This document shows positions 11,662 to 22,890 of a stretch of 64,000 nt of DNA, in pieces; positions within the stretch are counted from its first letter, which is position 1; the number at the start of each line of letters is the position of its first letter. The stretch lies in NCBI GenBank assembly GCA_973895155.1, contig OZ316897.1, positions 13,454,001 through 13,518,000 of the forward strand. The letters are read 5' to 3'. Under the pieces are notes generated by a model. It was given only the letters and a program-made list of their open reading frames with translations. It was not told the DNA's origin and searched no databases. A program made the position numbers and the translations under genes. This DNA comes from Marsupella aquatica (lineage: Eukaryota; Marchantiophyta).

Positions 11662-11950
11662 AATTAGGTTAACCTCAGTTAGAGACTTAGTTGAGGTTAG
11701 ATTAGTCGTGTGTGAACTTGCATATACCATGGCTAGTGTAAGCCGATGGTATGTACTGCTTGCTCATTGTAACGAAGCAACTTGAGGAAGAGAGAGAGCT
11801 TGTGTGTTCAACTACTCGGAAGTAAAGTTGTTGTGTTCGTGTGGACATAGCCTTGGAGAAGAGGTGAACCATGTATGGATTGTGTCGACTACCTAAGCAT
11901 GGGATGAGTCATGGTTGTATGGTCGTTACGAATGACGTCTTAGTCCAACA
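11662..11950 (+). repeat. 5' LTR of the small LTR element
   Basis: Starts aattaggttaacctcagtta and ends gtccaaca. It pairs with the right repeat over its whole length with scattered substitutions. Confidence 0.85.
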
Positions 11951-11952
11951 AT

Positions 11953-11963
11953 TGGTATCAGAG
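11953..11963 (+). other. Primer-binding site (initiator tRNA-Met)
   Basis: The sequence tggtatcagag lies two bases after the 5' LTR and matches the 3' end of plant initiator tRNA-Met, the usual primer for many plant LTR elements. Confidence 0.85.
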
Positions 11964-12714
11964 AAAGCCTGGGAGGTGACGCTAAGGTGACGATAGGATT
12001 TTTTGTGACAGTTTTTTCAGTGGTTAGTGTCAGAAAATTTCACAAACATTAGCACACCATAGATAGATCGGGGCAAGGGCTTTCCAGCGGTGCTCAGAAA
12101 TCACTGAACGGAGTTTGTGGTGCGGAGGAATCAAAGTTCTCGTTGTTCTGGATTTCTTGTGATTCGTGTTCAACGGTTTTCTTTGACGGTTCTTATGGGG
12201 GGGACCTGAGATCGCTTTCTTGACGGTGTGAGCTTTGCGGTGTGTGAGGTGCTACATGCTATAGCTCAAATTGTAGATCAAGACAAGTTGGTCGTTTTGG
12301 TCCCTAGTGTGCTAACGTTTGCAGAGCGAGTGCGACGCAACAAGTGAAATAGTCGCTTTTGGTTTTGTTTATGGCTATGGAGAAATAGCCTTGACTGAAC
12401 CGGCCGGCGCCATTTTTGGGCTCGATTGCCCTTCCCACCCTCATTTTTTCCCTTGCGAGCCCTTTCGGCCCCGCCATCCTACCGACAACCGCTTTGCGGC
12501 TTTGCTTGCAAGCACCGGCAAGGCTAACCCCGACCCGGCCCTCCTTACGCATACGTGCGAGTACACGGCTGACTGGATGCCCTGTATATGCGTGGCGTCC
12601 TGTATGCACCTTTAATACCTATATTTTTTGCTAAGAGGCTTAGCACCCCCTTTAGGGCAGATTTTAATTTTTTCCCTCCCTCTCCTCATTGGTTGTGCCA
12701 CTGTTGTAAAAAAA

Positions 12715-13894
12715 TGAGTTTTGGAGTTAGAATACCTCACATAGAGTTTCTCACTCCATTAGACATTATTAAAAATTAAATAAAAATAAATAGTGTGACT
12801 TAGAGTAGTCATTTATAAATTATTAGATAAAATAGACCAAAATCATAGAATAGGAAAATAAATAATAGTATACCAAAATAATAGTAGACCAAATGAGTAT
12901 AGTAGGCCAAGATAATAGAATAGGACAAAATAAAATAGTGGGCAAAAAAGTGGGCTAGCAAATTGTGGGTAGTCCACTTTACAAAATAGTGGACTAAGAT
13001 AGTGGGCAAAAAAATGGGCTAGCAAATTGTGGATAGTCCACTTTACAAAACAGTGTGCTAAGATAGTGGGCAAAAAATTGGGCTAGCAAATTGTGGGTGG
13101 TCAACATTTCAAAGTATAAATAGAGGAAACTTGCTTCCCATAGGGCATTGTGTTCCCACTATTGAGAGTTGAGTTCATGGTTTGCCTTGATATAACGGAG
13201 GGCTATGCCGCCGATTTTCATGATGGAAGGAATTGAGGATTTTTTTTATGGTCATGGAGGGCTATGCCACCACTTGAGCACCTTAAGTTAAATACTCAAA
13301 TCTGGCAAGGACGGCTATGTCACCTGTATCAAGGATATATTATCAAAGGTTAACTTATACCATAGGCTTTAGCTATTCCCCATAGATTGTGAATGATGTT
13401 GCATGGATTGTCAAGAGTGCATAGATCGTCGGGAGTGGTTGTCAACCCATTTTTGATTAGATTACATTGTTTAGATAAAAATATAATGCATCAAACACTT
13501 ATGTATCAGTTTGGTATAGATTTTGCCACCATGGTTATGAATTCAAATATTCCACTCGTATATCCCATAGTTACTTATGAAGAAGAGTGGGTGTGTACTA
13601 TCTATATTTTGTATTAGAAAAGATGGATTTGAATCCCAAGTCCAATCTTAAATTTGATGTCTTCCTTAAGTCTAAAGATTATTGTACGAAGGAAGATAGC
13701 GTGTAGGGAAATCTTAGTAAGAAAGTTTGGAGAAGATTTGTATAATGTTATAATATCTTTGAATAAAGCTCTAATACTTTACAGGGATCATGCAAGGGGA
13801 ACTTTAAGTATTTTTGTGCTTGTATAGTTTAGGTGAGTAGTCGTATTTGCACAGGCAGCAAGACCCAGTGCCTCTCAAGTAGTTTAAAACCCCA
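12715..13894. repeat. 1.2-kb dispersed repeat, copy 1 (solo-LTR-like)
   Basis: Highly similar to 33901-35101 in the same orientation. It starts with tgagtttt and ends with cccca, so it has TG...CA ends like an LTR. It contains a TATA-like box (tataaatag, 13115-13123) and an internal tandem array of about 65-bp units at about 12935-13100. Each unit carries gtgggctagcaaattgtgg. No protein is recognisable. A solo LTR is the simplest reading, but no clean target duplication is seen. It sits inside the small LTR element, so it inserted later. Confidence 0.7.
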
Positions 13895-14017
13895 ATACAC
13901 CGCCTCCCAGGACCGGTGACCCTCAAATTTTACCCCTCTAATAGGGGGAACGGCCCCTATGAGACCTGCTGCACAGTCAAAGAATATTCTTGAAAAAATA
14001 GAGAGCATGTTTTTGAC

Positions 14018-14306
14018 AATTAGGTCAACCTCATTTAGGGACTTAGCTAAGGTTAGGTTAGTCGTGTGTGACCTTGCATATACCACGGCTAGTATAAGTT
14101 GATGGTATGTAGTGCTTGCTCATTGTAACAAAACAACTTGAGGAAGAGAGAAAGCTTGTGTGTTCGACTATTCTGAAATAAAGTTGTTGTGTTTGTGTGG
14201 ATGTAGCCTTGGAGAAGAGATGAACCATGTATGGATTGTGTCGACTACCTAAGCATGGGATGAGTCATAGTTGTATGGTCGTTGCGAATGACGTCTTAGT
14301 TCAACA
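14018..14306 (+). repeat. 3' LTR of the small LTR element
   Basis: Exactly as long as the left repeat (289 bp) and ends ttcaaca. LINE sequence resumes directly after it. Confidence 0.85.
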
Positions 14307-15033
14307 GGGCCAAGAGATTTTGGCTAGACACATAATTAACTTCCAAATTTTGGTGCTGCCTAAAAAAGAAGGAGGGATTGGTTTGATGTCCTTTTGAAGA
14401 GCAGGTAATGGCGCTTGTTGCAAGGTTTATCGAGTTTGCTATGATGTGTGGCAATCATCCATTTCAAGTGCTATTGCGATACAAAATTCACAAACTATCT
14501 TTCCATAAATGGGGTTCGGGGGACTATGCTTGGGTCTTTAACAAGTGTTGTTCACTGTCGACTGAGGGTTCTGAGGTATGGTCAAATATCTGTAACTCAT
14601 GGAATAAATTGAAGGTGAAACTTGAATTATCTGTACTAGAGAATAGGAATGAGGTATTAGCTCAGCCCTTATGGTCACCTTCATTTAATCATGTTGATTC
14701 TAAGTTGGTTGGTTGTAATTCTGTTCCTCGTCAATTTTTGAGAAGTCTGGAACTGATCTGTTGGAGGGCTGTTTTGGAGGATAATTTTGCACCTAGAGTA
14801 TGGAGTCAGTTTGGATCTGCTCTAAAGAAATACAAGAGATTGCTTCACGCTTCTTTCCCTAATTCTTCTAAGAAATTCCCTAATTCTTCTAAGAATCTTT
14901 TGATCTCTCAAGAACCGATCTTGGAAGGAAATCTTGTGTAGAAAATATTGTTATCGAATAGCTTAGTGAACGGTAGTTGGATGTTGTCTGAGATTCAAGG
15001 GATGCAGGTTCAAACGTTTGTGAGTAAAGCTAC
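14307..15033 (+). pseudogene. LINE ORF2 middle segment
   Basis: Begins with frames reading LPKKEGGIGL, a typical L1-like ORF2 motif after the reverse transcriptase. It continues in the frame at 14408-14941 with W-rich segments such as WSNICNSWNKL. It is broken by stops near 14400 and interrupted at 15034 by the MITE-like element. Confidence 0.75.
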
Positions 15034-15472
15034 ATCATCAGTTATCAGTATTTTTCATCAGTCGGCCTGATATCAGTCGACCTGATATCAGTCGCCATGT
15101 CATCTCAGAGAGGCCGCCAAGTTGAGGCGCCAAAAAAAAAGGCAAAAAGAAAATTTCAATTTTTTTCTCAAAATTTGATGGAGAAAACAAAATGAAAAAA
15201 AAATCCACTACGGATGTCCGTACCGTACGGATACCACATCTCGGTGTGATAGTCCAATGTCCGTACAGTACGGACGCCAAATTTGTCGATTTTTTTTTTG
15301 GTTGCAAAATTTTTTTATTAATTTTTTTTCTTACGTTGATCTGGGCGAGGTCAGCTGAGATTGAGTCAATCTCAGCTGCCCCAGCTGAGATGTGCAAAAA
15401 TGCAAAGACCCTATCTCAGCTACTCAGTTGAGATTCAAAAATTTCAAGGCGGAAAAATTGATAACTGATGAT
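15034..15472. mobile_element. MITE-like element with terminal inverted repeats
   Basis: The left end atcatcagttatca and the right end tgataactgatgat are perfect 14-bp inverted repeats. The interior has no coding capacity but holds two near-perfect palindromes (gtccgtaccgtacgga near 15213 and gtccgtacagtacggac near 15260) and A/T-rich arms. The word gctac occurs at 15029-15033 and 15477-15481 and may be the target duplication, with four unexplained bases at the right end. The element interrupts the LINE. Confidence 0.75.
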
Positions 15473-15481
15473 CCTCGCTAC

Positions 15482-16080
15482 CCCAACATTCGTGATTCCA
15501 AATGGTTTTCTTCAATTGGTTCATCCTCTGTAAATTTTGGGTGATCTATATTTCTCATAATGATCATTGATCATGTCAACAACTGGAAGTCTCACAAGAA
15601 AGAGACTAGAATTGTGATGTCTTATATTTCTGATTTTGGAAAGTCATCTAGATTTCACTGGAAAGATGGGAATAATTTTTTTCACTCTTCAACAACTAGT
15701 TTACGTAGGATGTTACAACAGAGATTGTTGGTGGAGGTAGTGGGCATCAAGAAGTGGAGAATGGAGCTCAAGGGTGTTCCTAAGGATAGGCTGATTTGGG
15801 GTCATGTTTGAAAATCATTTTGGGAGAAGAAGATCAATCATTTTCTATCGCAGATTGCTCATCGTTTGGTGCTACAAAGCACTACATTGGTAGAAGATCC
15901 CAACGGAAGGATGAAAATGGTTGTATTATTCCATTTTCCAGATTGGATGTTGCGTGGTGGTGTTGGAGATGTGATCTGCAGAAACATGAAGACATTCTTC
16001 ACTGTCTGTGGTCTTGTCATGAATCCGTTATTCTTTGGAATTGGAGTAGGTTGCTTTTGAGGTTAGCTAGCGTTAACTTG
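15482..16080 (+). pseudogene. LINE ORF2 zinc-binding region
   Basis: The frame at 15796-16080 reads WWCWRCDLQKHEDILHCLW followed by SCHES. That is the Cys/His-rich zinc-binding region found C-terminal to plant LINE reverse transcriptases. Frameshifts and stops precede it. The LINE is interrupted again somewhere after about 16080. Confidence 0.75.
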
Positions 16081-16099
16081 AATGGTTTCCTTTTGGGGG

Positions 16100-19000
16100 T
16101 TGTTCATGTGTGTCAACAACACCTTGCAATGGGGCTTAACTCTCTACTAGAGTTAACTTCACCACTTATGCCCCTTCTTATCGTTCTTCGGGTTCCTAGG
16201 ACGGGTGAATAGCAGGACAGGAGGTCTCTTTCTCCTTAACTCTATCTTTTCTCACTCACACACCCAACTGGGTAATTTTATTTCCACCGCTGGAAAGATA
16301 ACCTCAAAGGGTGGCTATCACTCCCTTGCTTTCCCGATGGAAAACACTCACACACCCCCACTCCCGATCTCAACACGGTAAACTGTGCCCACTCACAAGT
16401 TGTCCCCACAAACTCCCCATGTGGCTGCCCCTCCAAGAGTTCCCTCCGCTTACTTCACCATAAGCTTCAAGACCATCACTTCCTATCTCAACAAGGTAAG
16501 TGCTTGGTCCCTCCGTCACTCCCTAGCTAAGCCTCACCCCTCTTGGTGTTGAGTCACACCTGAGCTTGCATACACACTCACTGGATTCAAATAACCGCTG
16601 GATAGACACTTCAAGACTGAGGCTTACGCATGAGCCTTTACTGCAAGGAATGGTACAAGATTAGATCACAACACTTCCCCCTACCCTCTCCTTGCTGCTA
16701 CCTAGTGGACTAGTCCCTTGTCCACACTCCCTAGTGCCTTAAGCCAATGCTGACTCTCCCTAAGTGAGATCTCAGCCCCTAGGCTCTCAGCCTTCAAGAG
16801 AATGTGCAAGTGAACAAGTGAGGAGACAGCCCCCTGGTTCTCCTCTTTATTTCAACACCCCAGGCTCCAAACCAACCCAAGCCAAACCAAACCAGGCCTA
16901 AGGTGCTAACTCAGGTTAGTGGTCACCCTAGAACTTAACCCAAGCGTAACTACTTTCCCGCTAATCCTTAACCCGGATTAAATTTCTATCTTAACCGTAG
17001 GTCAACTTAACTACAACCAGTACTCTGGTTTCCACACAAGACCTGAACAACGGCCACCTCTTAGTAAGACGAGAAACCAGGGTACCCCCTTGGTAACTCT
17101 TACAACTAACCGAGTTGTAAATTGACTGGAACACAATATTTCTCACAGTAACAACTTCAAGCTCGGCCTACACCTGAGAATTAATACGTCACTGAGTTTT
17201 GGGTTACCATTGAGTCTCGGATTTTGCCGTTGAGACTCGGGTTACCACAGAAATACAGGTCAGCTTTTACCTAGTTGTAAATTTACCCGACTAAGACAAC
17301 TATCGCTTGAGTTGGGTCTAACTAGAATGCTGGCATTAGCAGTTATTCTATGGCTACTGTGCGAGTGCAAGGCTGAGCTATCTAGCAATAACTCATCGTA
17401 TACCAGCACCCATCAAGTGTTGGGCTTCATAATAGTCCAACAATTTATTACAAATATATAGTGGTTTTCCAGCCTTCATGAAAACTCCTTAGCATATCCT
17501 ATTGGGATAAAAACAGTCTCTCAGGCCTTCATGAAGTCGAGGCACCCCTGTTGGGCCCTCCTCTGGACTTCTTGGTCCTCTATTGGCCTTGAACCGGCTC
17601 CAAAAAGTCCCTCAAACCCGGTTGCAAAATATCATTTTAGTTTAATTAGAGTTGCTGTTAGCTACTCAAACGAACAGCTCAGAAAGCTCTTACTATTGGT
17701 ATCCCAACTGAAATCCCTAGCAACCAACAGGTCTCGGGTTCAAAACTTGCCGCCACCAAACTCACCAAGTAAGTTTTTCCTAAGCCCTACTCGTGCTTTT
17801 TTCTTTTCCTTCCCAAAGCTTCAGTAAGCGGCCGCGAGCTGCTTCATAGTTGCGAGCTCCACAGCCAGGAGCATGATTGAAGCGGGAGGAATTCCCTCCC
17901 CATAGTAGCAAACTCCATAGCCAGGATTTCAGCCCCTCAACAATCCCCACAGCCAGCAGCGCCTCCCCTGGTGAACAACTACTTAGTGAACATCACTCAG
18001 CAACAAGCTCCATTGAATACACAATCAACTGCACAAAGCTCATCTTCAACAGTCCAAAGTTGCTTACTACCACAACAGTAAAACTCCAAGCTCTCAGCTT
18101 CGATCAGCTAGCTCATAGCAACAAACTCAATTAAACACAAACTCCTTTGGCGCTTCGAACTTAAATTGAACATCAAGCCTCTTTGGTAACATCGTAGTAG
18201 CACTTGGCAGTAGCGAGCTCCTCAGTGGCACCAAGCTCTCAACATCGAGTAGCAAGATCAAGCTCTTCTTTCATCAACGTAGCACCTAGTTAGCAGCAGC
18301 CTCTATTCAATACATGCTCAGTACTACTCTCATCTCCAGCAGTTTGAAACTGCTCACTAATCCCAGCAGCAAAAGCTCTTTGGTAGAGTAATCAACCATT
18401 CAATTCAATTGCAAATGGCAACACTGCAACAGCGAGGCTCAATTGAACGGCAACATTGAATCTCCATCCACCCACTCCTCACCCAGCCATCTCCTTATCT
18501 CCCTGCCTAAAATCAAGCTCCTTGTGTGTGCTCTCCGGATTTCATGACTCAACTCTAATTGTCCTTATGGAAGGAGTTGATTCCGCTTAATTGCACCTAC
18601 CTACCATCATGCTGGAATTTTGTTGTTTCCCCATCACTGCTATGTAGTTTTCTTTTGAAATCTTGTCCTTATGAAAGGGCTTAGGTGGTGACACCTGGCT
18701 TTTCTTGTTCGGAATTGACTCTAGTTCTCGACATAGTTAGCTTGGCCTTACTAGGGTTAGTTTTAACCCTAGATTACATTTGGATAAGATCCGCTTATTT
18801 AGGCCCACTCATCTTGGCCCCCTTGGGGGTATAGGCTGGAGGGAGAGCACTCTCTCCCTCATTCTTCACATGTACTCTCATTTGCTATGGAGCCTTCAGG
18901 AGTTTCTCCACTCGGGGTGTCTCGTCGGTGTAGCGTTTGATTGAGTGTCTCTCATGTTTCCGTATTGCTATCTAGTCCGGAACCGACAATTTCTTACATT

Positions 19001-19450
19001 TCTCACTAACCCTCATAGCATTCTTTCATTGTATTCCATTACTCCTATGGTATCCCATTTGAGTATACTTATAACAGGATCCCGGTTTCATAAATCTCCA
19101 ATAGTGTGCCCGGACCTCCATTTTACTTGAATTTTTGCTAGTGAGCTCCTTGAACCTAAAACTAACTACTTGCTAAATTCTTAGCTCTAACTCTATTCTA
19201 AGACTTTTATCTAATTCTGCTAAGTCGACCATCTTTTTTATTTACGGTCACTTTTATTTAAACTACAAATGTTAACCTAATAAATTCTAACCTAACTTGT
19301 CTTTTCCTAACTCGGTTAGGCAACCCATACTAAATTATCTTGGCCCCCCTACCACTTACTATTCGTCTCTTTGTTCTCCTAACCCTTATTTATTGCTAAC
19401 CATGGTTACTTCTAACTGTAGTTATGTCATTTTTAACTCTAGTTAAACAA
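16100..19450. mobile_element. LTR-like insertion in the LINE, class unresolved
   Basis: LINE coding stops near 16080 and resumes near 19460. The first 1.35 kb (about 16103-17446) looks like an LTR: read on the minus strand it starts tgttggactatta and holds an AATAAA signal near 16850. The remaining 2 kb has no recognisable reverse transcriptase, integrase or transposase. One stretch (17925-18100) can be read as Gln/Pro-rich but is broken. A tRNA-like box (ggttcaaaac, near 17738) is too weak to call. Both borders are approximate and I found no target duplication. Confidence 0.5.
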
Positions 19451-19459
19451 CTATTACTT

Positions 19460-19610
19460 AATTTGGCATCCGACAATGTGCTTCTGGGGGCTCTTGCTTT
19501 TGATGGTATGGTAAATTTTCCTTCTAAGCTGTGGAAAATTGTTTGAGGTATTACTTTATGGCAAATCTGGAAAGTCCGTTGCTCATTGGAAAAAGCTAAG
19601 TTGAAGACCC
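19460..19610 (+). pseudogene. LINE ORF2 C-terminal tail
   Basis: The reading LWKIV-GITLWQIWKVRCSL, with one stop after KIV, matches the tryptophan-rich C-terminal segment of plant LINE ORF2. It is the last recognisable piece of the element. Confidence 0.65.
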
Positions 19611-19904
19611 CGGTGGTGAGGGGAAGATCCCGATGGTGAGGGGTCAGATGAGGGGAGGGCCAGCTTGTGGCTTGGGCCGGGGATGGGTCCGGGGGAGAAA
19701 GTCCAGGAAGGAAATTTGGGAAAAATTTGGGGCGGGCCGGAGTTTATGCTAATTTAGGGCAACTTTGGCGACCATGATTAGGGTTATGGACGTCGGCCTC
19801 GCTAAATATAAGATGTTTTTGTCCTCTAAAATGTATAAAAGCTTCAGATTTTTTATGAGACACACACTTCACCAAGAGTAGAGAGCACATTATGTAAGGA
19901 GGGA

Positions 19905-20320
19905 TAAAGAGGACTTTTGTGCATGCATGCTTGGAGTTTTGGCTCAGCATGTGATAATTTGTACAATAATTTTTATTATTCGTTAACAATTTAGTGGTAC
20001 TTTGTGGGTTTTGTGAAATAATTTTTGACAATATAGGCATTCATATACGCATGTTTGGAGCTTTGGCTTGACATGTGATACTTTGCATGATTATCATAAT
20101 TTGTCATAAAGTTTTTCACTCTATCGACAAATTCTCACTAAATTATAAATATCACATACATCGGATAAGAATGTTAGCATAGTCTTTGAAACAAAAAAAC
20201 CATTGTGCGCATGCTTGGAGTTTAACTTGGTGTGTAATAATTTGTAGTAGTTTTTTTCCTCATTTTATTGTTGTTATGTTCAAAACAATAATAAAAATCA
20301 TTATACTTTGAAGAAAAGAT
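19905..20320 (+). repeat. hAT 5' region with three about 40-bp subterminal motifs
   Basis: Three copies of a motif around gcatgcttggagttt, followed by a tgtgataatttg-like part, start near 19921, 20048 and 20206. They lie just upstream of the hAT transposase start at 20350. The whole block of about 400 bp reappears inverted at about 32885-33300. Confidence 0.75.
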
Positions 20321-20349
20321 TTTGTGTTTGAAGTTTGTTATTTTCAATC

Positions 20350-22890
20350 ATGCCTTTAGAAGAAGATAAGTTGGACAATTCATCAGCTCATTCCACTCCT
20401 GTTAGACATGATCTATATCAGAGTAAAGAACGTAGTGACAAACTTTTCCCAGTGTGAAAATGTTTTGAGTGATGTGATACTCCATCAATATGGAATGACA
20501 TCAATCGTATATATCAAAGATGCAAATTTTGCAAGAAATATACTATGCATTATGCAACACGAGCAAGAGCACATTTGATGAAAAATATCCACAAAGAAGA
20601 TGCGTCACCTTGCACAGGCCTGTATGGACTTCTCGACTTAGATGATATCAATAAAATATATAATGTCATCAAAGTTGACCTATCCATATAGTACAAACAA
20701 AGTGACGGAAATCATGTCCTGTCCATGAAAGATCGTAGGTCATATAATTAATCCATCTTCTAATTCGCAAGCATCAACTCAAGACTCAAATTTTGTTGAC
20801 CTAAAACATGATAGAAATATGAGTCATCCAATTAGGGCATCAAGTCTTTCAAATCCAATCATGGATGCTTATCAAATTCTAAATATAGTCCATTTGGGTA
20901 AGTTGTGGACAAAAGCCATTTATTCAAGTGGTATTTTGTTCAATAAATGTAAGAATCCTTTCTTTCGTGAAGCAGTCACAAAGATTTCAAAGGGATTGTA
21001 AATGGATATTATCTTCCGAGTATGCAAAATTTTAAAATAAAATAATTGGAATAAGCTAAACTTGATCTTAGAAAGGACATGACAAAAATAATGAAAGAGG
21101 CAAAACCTTTTGGATATTTCTTTTCATCTGACGGATGGAAAAATATCTGAAGAGACCTTTGATGAATTATGTCATGTTGTTGAATTCAAAATGAGATTTT
21201 TTCTTGGATAGTTGGAATGCAGTGCAAGTAGATAAGAAAGATAGAAAATATATTGATGAGATGTGGTTAAAATACATAGATGAAATTGGTGCAGATTATA
21301 ACATACAAATTGTTATCAATGGGGTAATTGCAAATCGCGTAACAGGTGAAAAGATAGTCATGAAAAATATTTGCATGTGACTTGTTGTTGGTGTGCTGCC
21401 CAAATGTTTAATTTGTTGCTAAAAGACATGTGTGGCCACGAGAATGTAATGCTAGACGAACGCAAAAAAATAAATTCAAACATATTTTTAAACACTTGAG
21501 ATGGATAATAAAAGCGGTTACATTATTACAGAAATTGTGTGCAATATTTGTGAAAAAATTTGGCTACAACAAAATGTTAAATTCAAATGCAATGAGTTTT
21601 ACAATCAATTTTTTAATGGCGTAAAGAGCATTAGAGCTAAGAGAAACTCTATAATTAATGATCATTGATGATAAATGACAATCTTATCGTAATCGATTAT
21701 CAGTTTGACCAAAATCATAGGGACATATGACGAGTGCAAAGACACACAAACTTAAATCATGGATACAGCAAGATATATTTTGGGCTTAAGTAAAATCTAC
21801 AATGAATTTTTTCTTTATATTGGTGAAAATACCGCGCAAATTATTGATGGAGTTTCACCACAATCTTTTTGGTTGTATTGGAGCTTGAAAAAAAGAGAAT
21901 AGCTAAATTGGAGACCAGAATGGAGGAGTATTCATTGGTAACGTATTACTTGAAACCAAAGATAATGAAAGTGTATATGAATTGACAAAAAGATTTTACT
22001 ACTGATTTCATGCTAGCTATAGCATGTATGAATCCCCAAATTTTTTTTGATGAAGATGAAGATGTGATAGGAAATTATGCAAATCTGTATAGAGGCTTCA
22101 ATGATTACATTTATAGATACGCAAAATACAAGGTGAAGGCAACAACCATGATCGAGATGTGACCACACTTATTTTTGATATCCAAATGCAAGCATTCGAG
22201 GCTCAAAAGAAATTGTCAAACACATAAGTTAGAATCAGAGGAGCTCAATTAAATTTTGGAAAATTAAGTCCAGGAAAATGGGGTGACATTTGTATGGGGC
22301 TGATTACAAGGATCTAAGAATCATGGCCAAGAAAATCACGCATCTACAAATATGTGCATCTTCATGTGAATAGAATTGAAATGAATACGGCTTTATACAT
22401 TCAAAAAGCCGTAATAGATTGACCAATGATAAGACAAAAGACTTAGTTTTTGTATTCACAAATTTGAGAGTGTAAAAAAGGCTTACAAAGGTGAGAAACC
22501 ATCATGTATAGATAATATGATGAAAGAACACTAATAAATGATGGATCAAAGCTTATTTTCACAGAAGGCTACCACAATGAACAACATGGTGTAGCATGTG
22601 CATCTCTTGGAGAAGAAAACGTGAATAATTTTGATACAATTGATGACGCTGATGAGACTTTGCAAGAATTGTCATTACAAAATGATAGTGACGAGTTGAC
22701 TCGTATCCCACCAGATACTCAAATAAGTGATGTTGAAGAATAAGAGGCTGAAATGGATTTGATGATATTTCCTACAATCGATGAGTCTCAAATTCAAGAT
22801 GATGAGGACTATTCATTGGATAGAGACTTTGTAATGCTTTCCCAACCAATCTCATCCTTCACATACCTAACATTAAATGTCTGGAATGAT
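20350..22890 (+). pseudogene. hAT-superfamily transposase, heavily decayed
   Basis: The start context at 20350 reads MPLEEDKLDNSS. A BED-type zinc finger follows near 20520-20610 (RCKFCKKYT, then HLMKNIH). A DUF659-like block near 21090-21160 contains EAKPFGYFFSSDGWKN. The C-terminal hAT dimerisation segment lies near 22370-22475, with IHSKSRNRLTND and DLVFVFTNLRV. A family-typical acidic tail follows (near 22640-22740). These parts are separated by many stops and frameshifts, and the frame ends with TAA at 22741 where a glutamine codon would fit. Inactive. Confidence 0.8.

Larger units (their letters stand above)
11662..14306 (+). mobile_element. Small non-autonomous LTR retrotransposon (TRIM/LARD-like)
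   Basis: Two 289-bp direct repeats (11662-11950 and 14018-14306) bound an internal region of 2067 bp. A primer-binding site complementary to initiator tRNA-Met follows the left repeat by two bases. No retroviral-type protein is recognisable inside. About 1.18 kb of the interior is a separate repeat inserted later, so the original internal region was only about 0.9 kb. A weak purine tract (gaaaaaatagagag) precedes the right LTR. The element interrupts the LINE frame between 11660 and 14307. No clean target-site duplication is visible, so the outermost bases may be slightly off. Confidence 0.85.
10020..19640 (+). mobile_element. LINE-type non-LTR retrotransposon broken by nested insertions
   Basis: LINE coding relics run in one direction through four blocks: 10088-11660 (reverse transcriptase), 14307-15033, 15482-16080 (zinc-binding region) and 19460-19610 (C-terminal tail). 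Their order matches a plant L1-like ORF2. The gaps are filled by an LTR element, a MITE-like element and an LTR-like block. The 5' end is truncated, since no endonuclease domain is seen before the reverse transcriptase. I see no clear poly-A tail, so the outer borders are approximate. Confidence 0.8.

Noticed and set aside
12304-12615. Overlapping open frames of about 100 codons inside the small LTR element
   Set aside because: No gag, protease or other motif on either strand, and the two strands are open over the same bases.
17670-17745. Possible tRNA-derived SINE (A-box-like cagctcagaaagctc and B-box-like ggttcaaaac)
   Set aside because: The boxes are too far apart and imperfect, with no A-rich tail, target duplication or second copy in the window.
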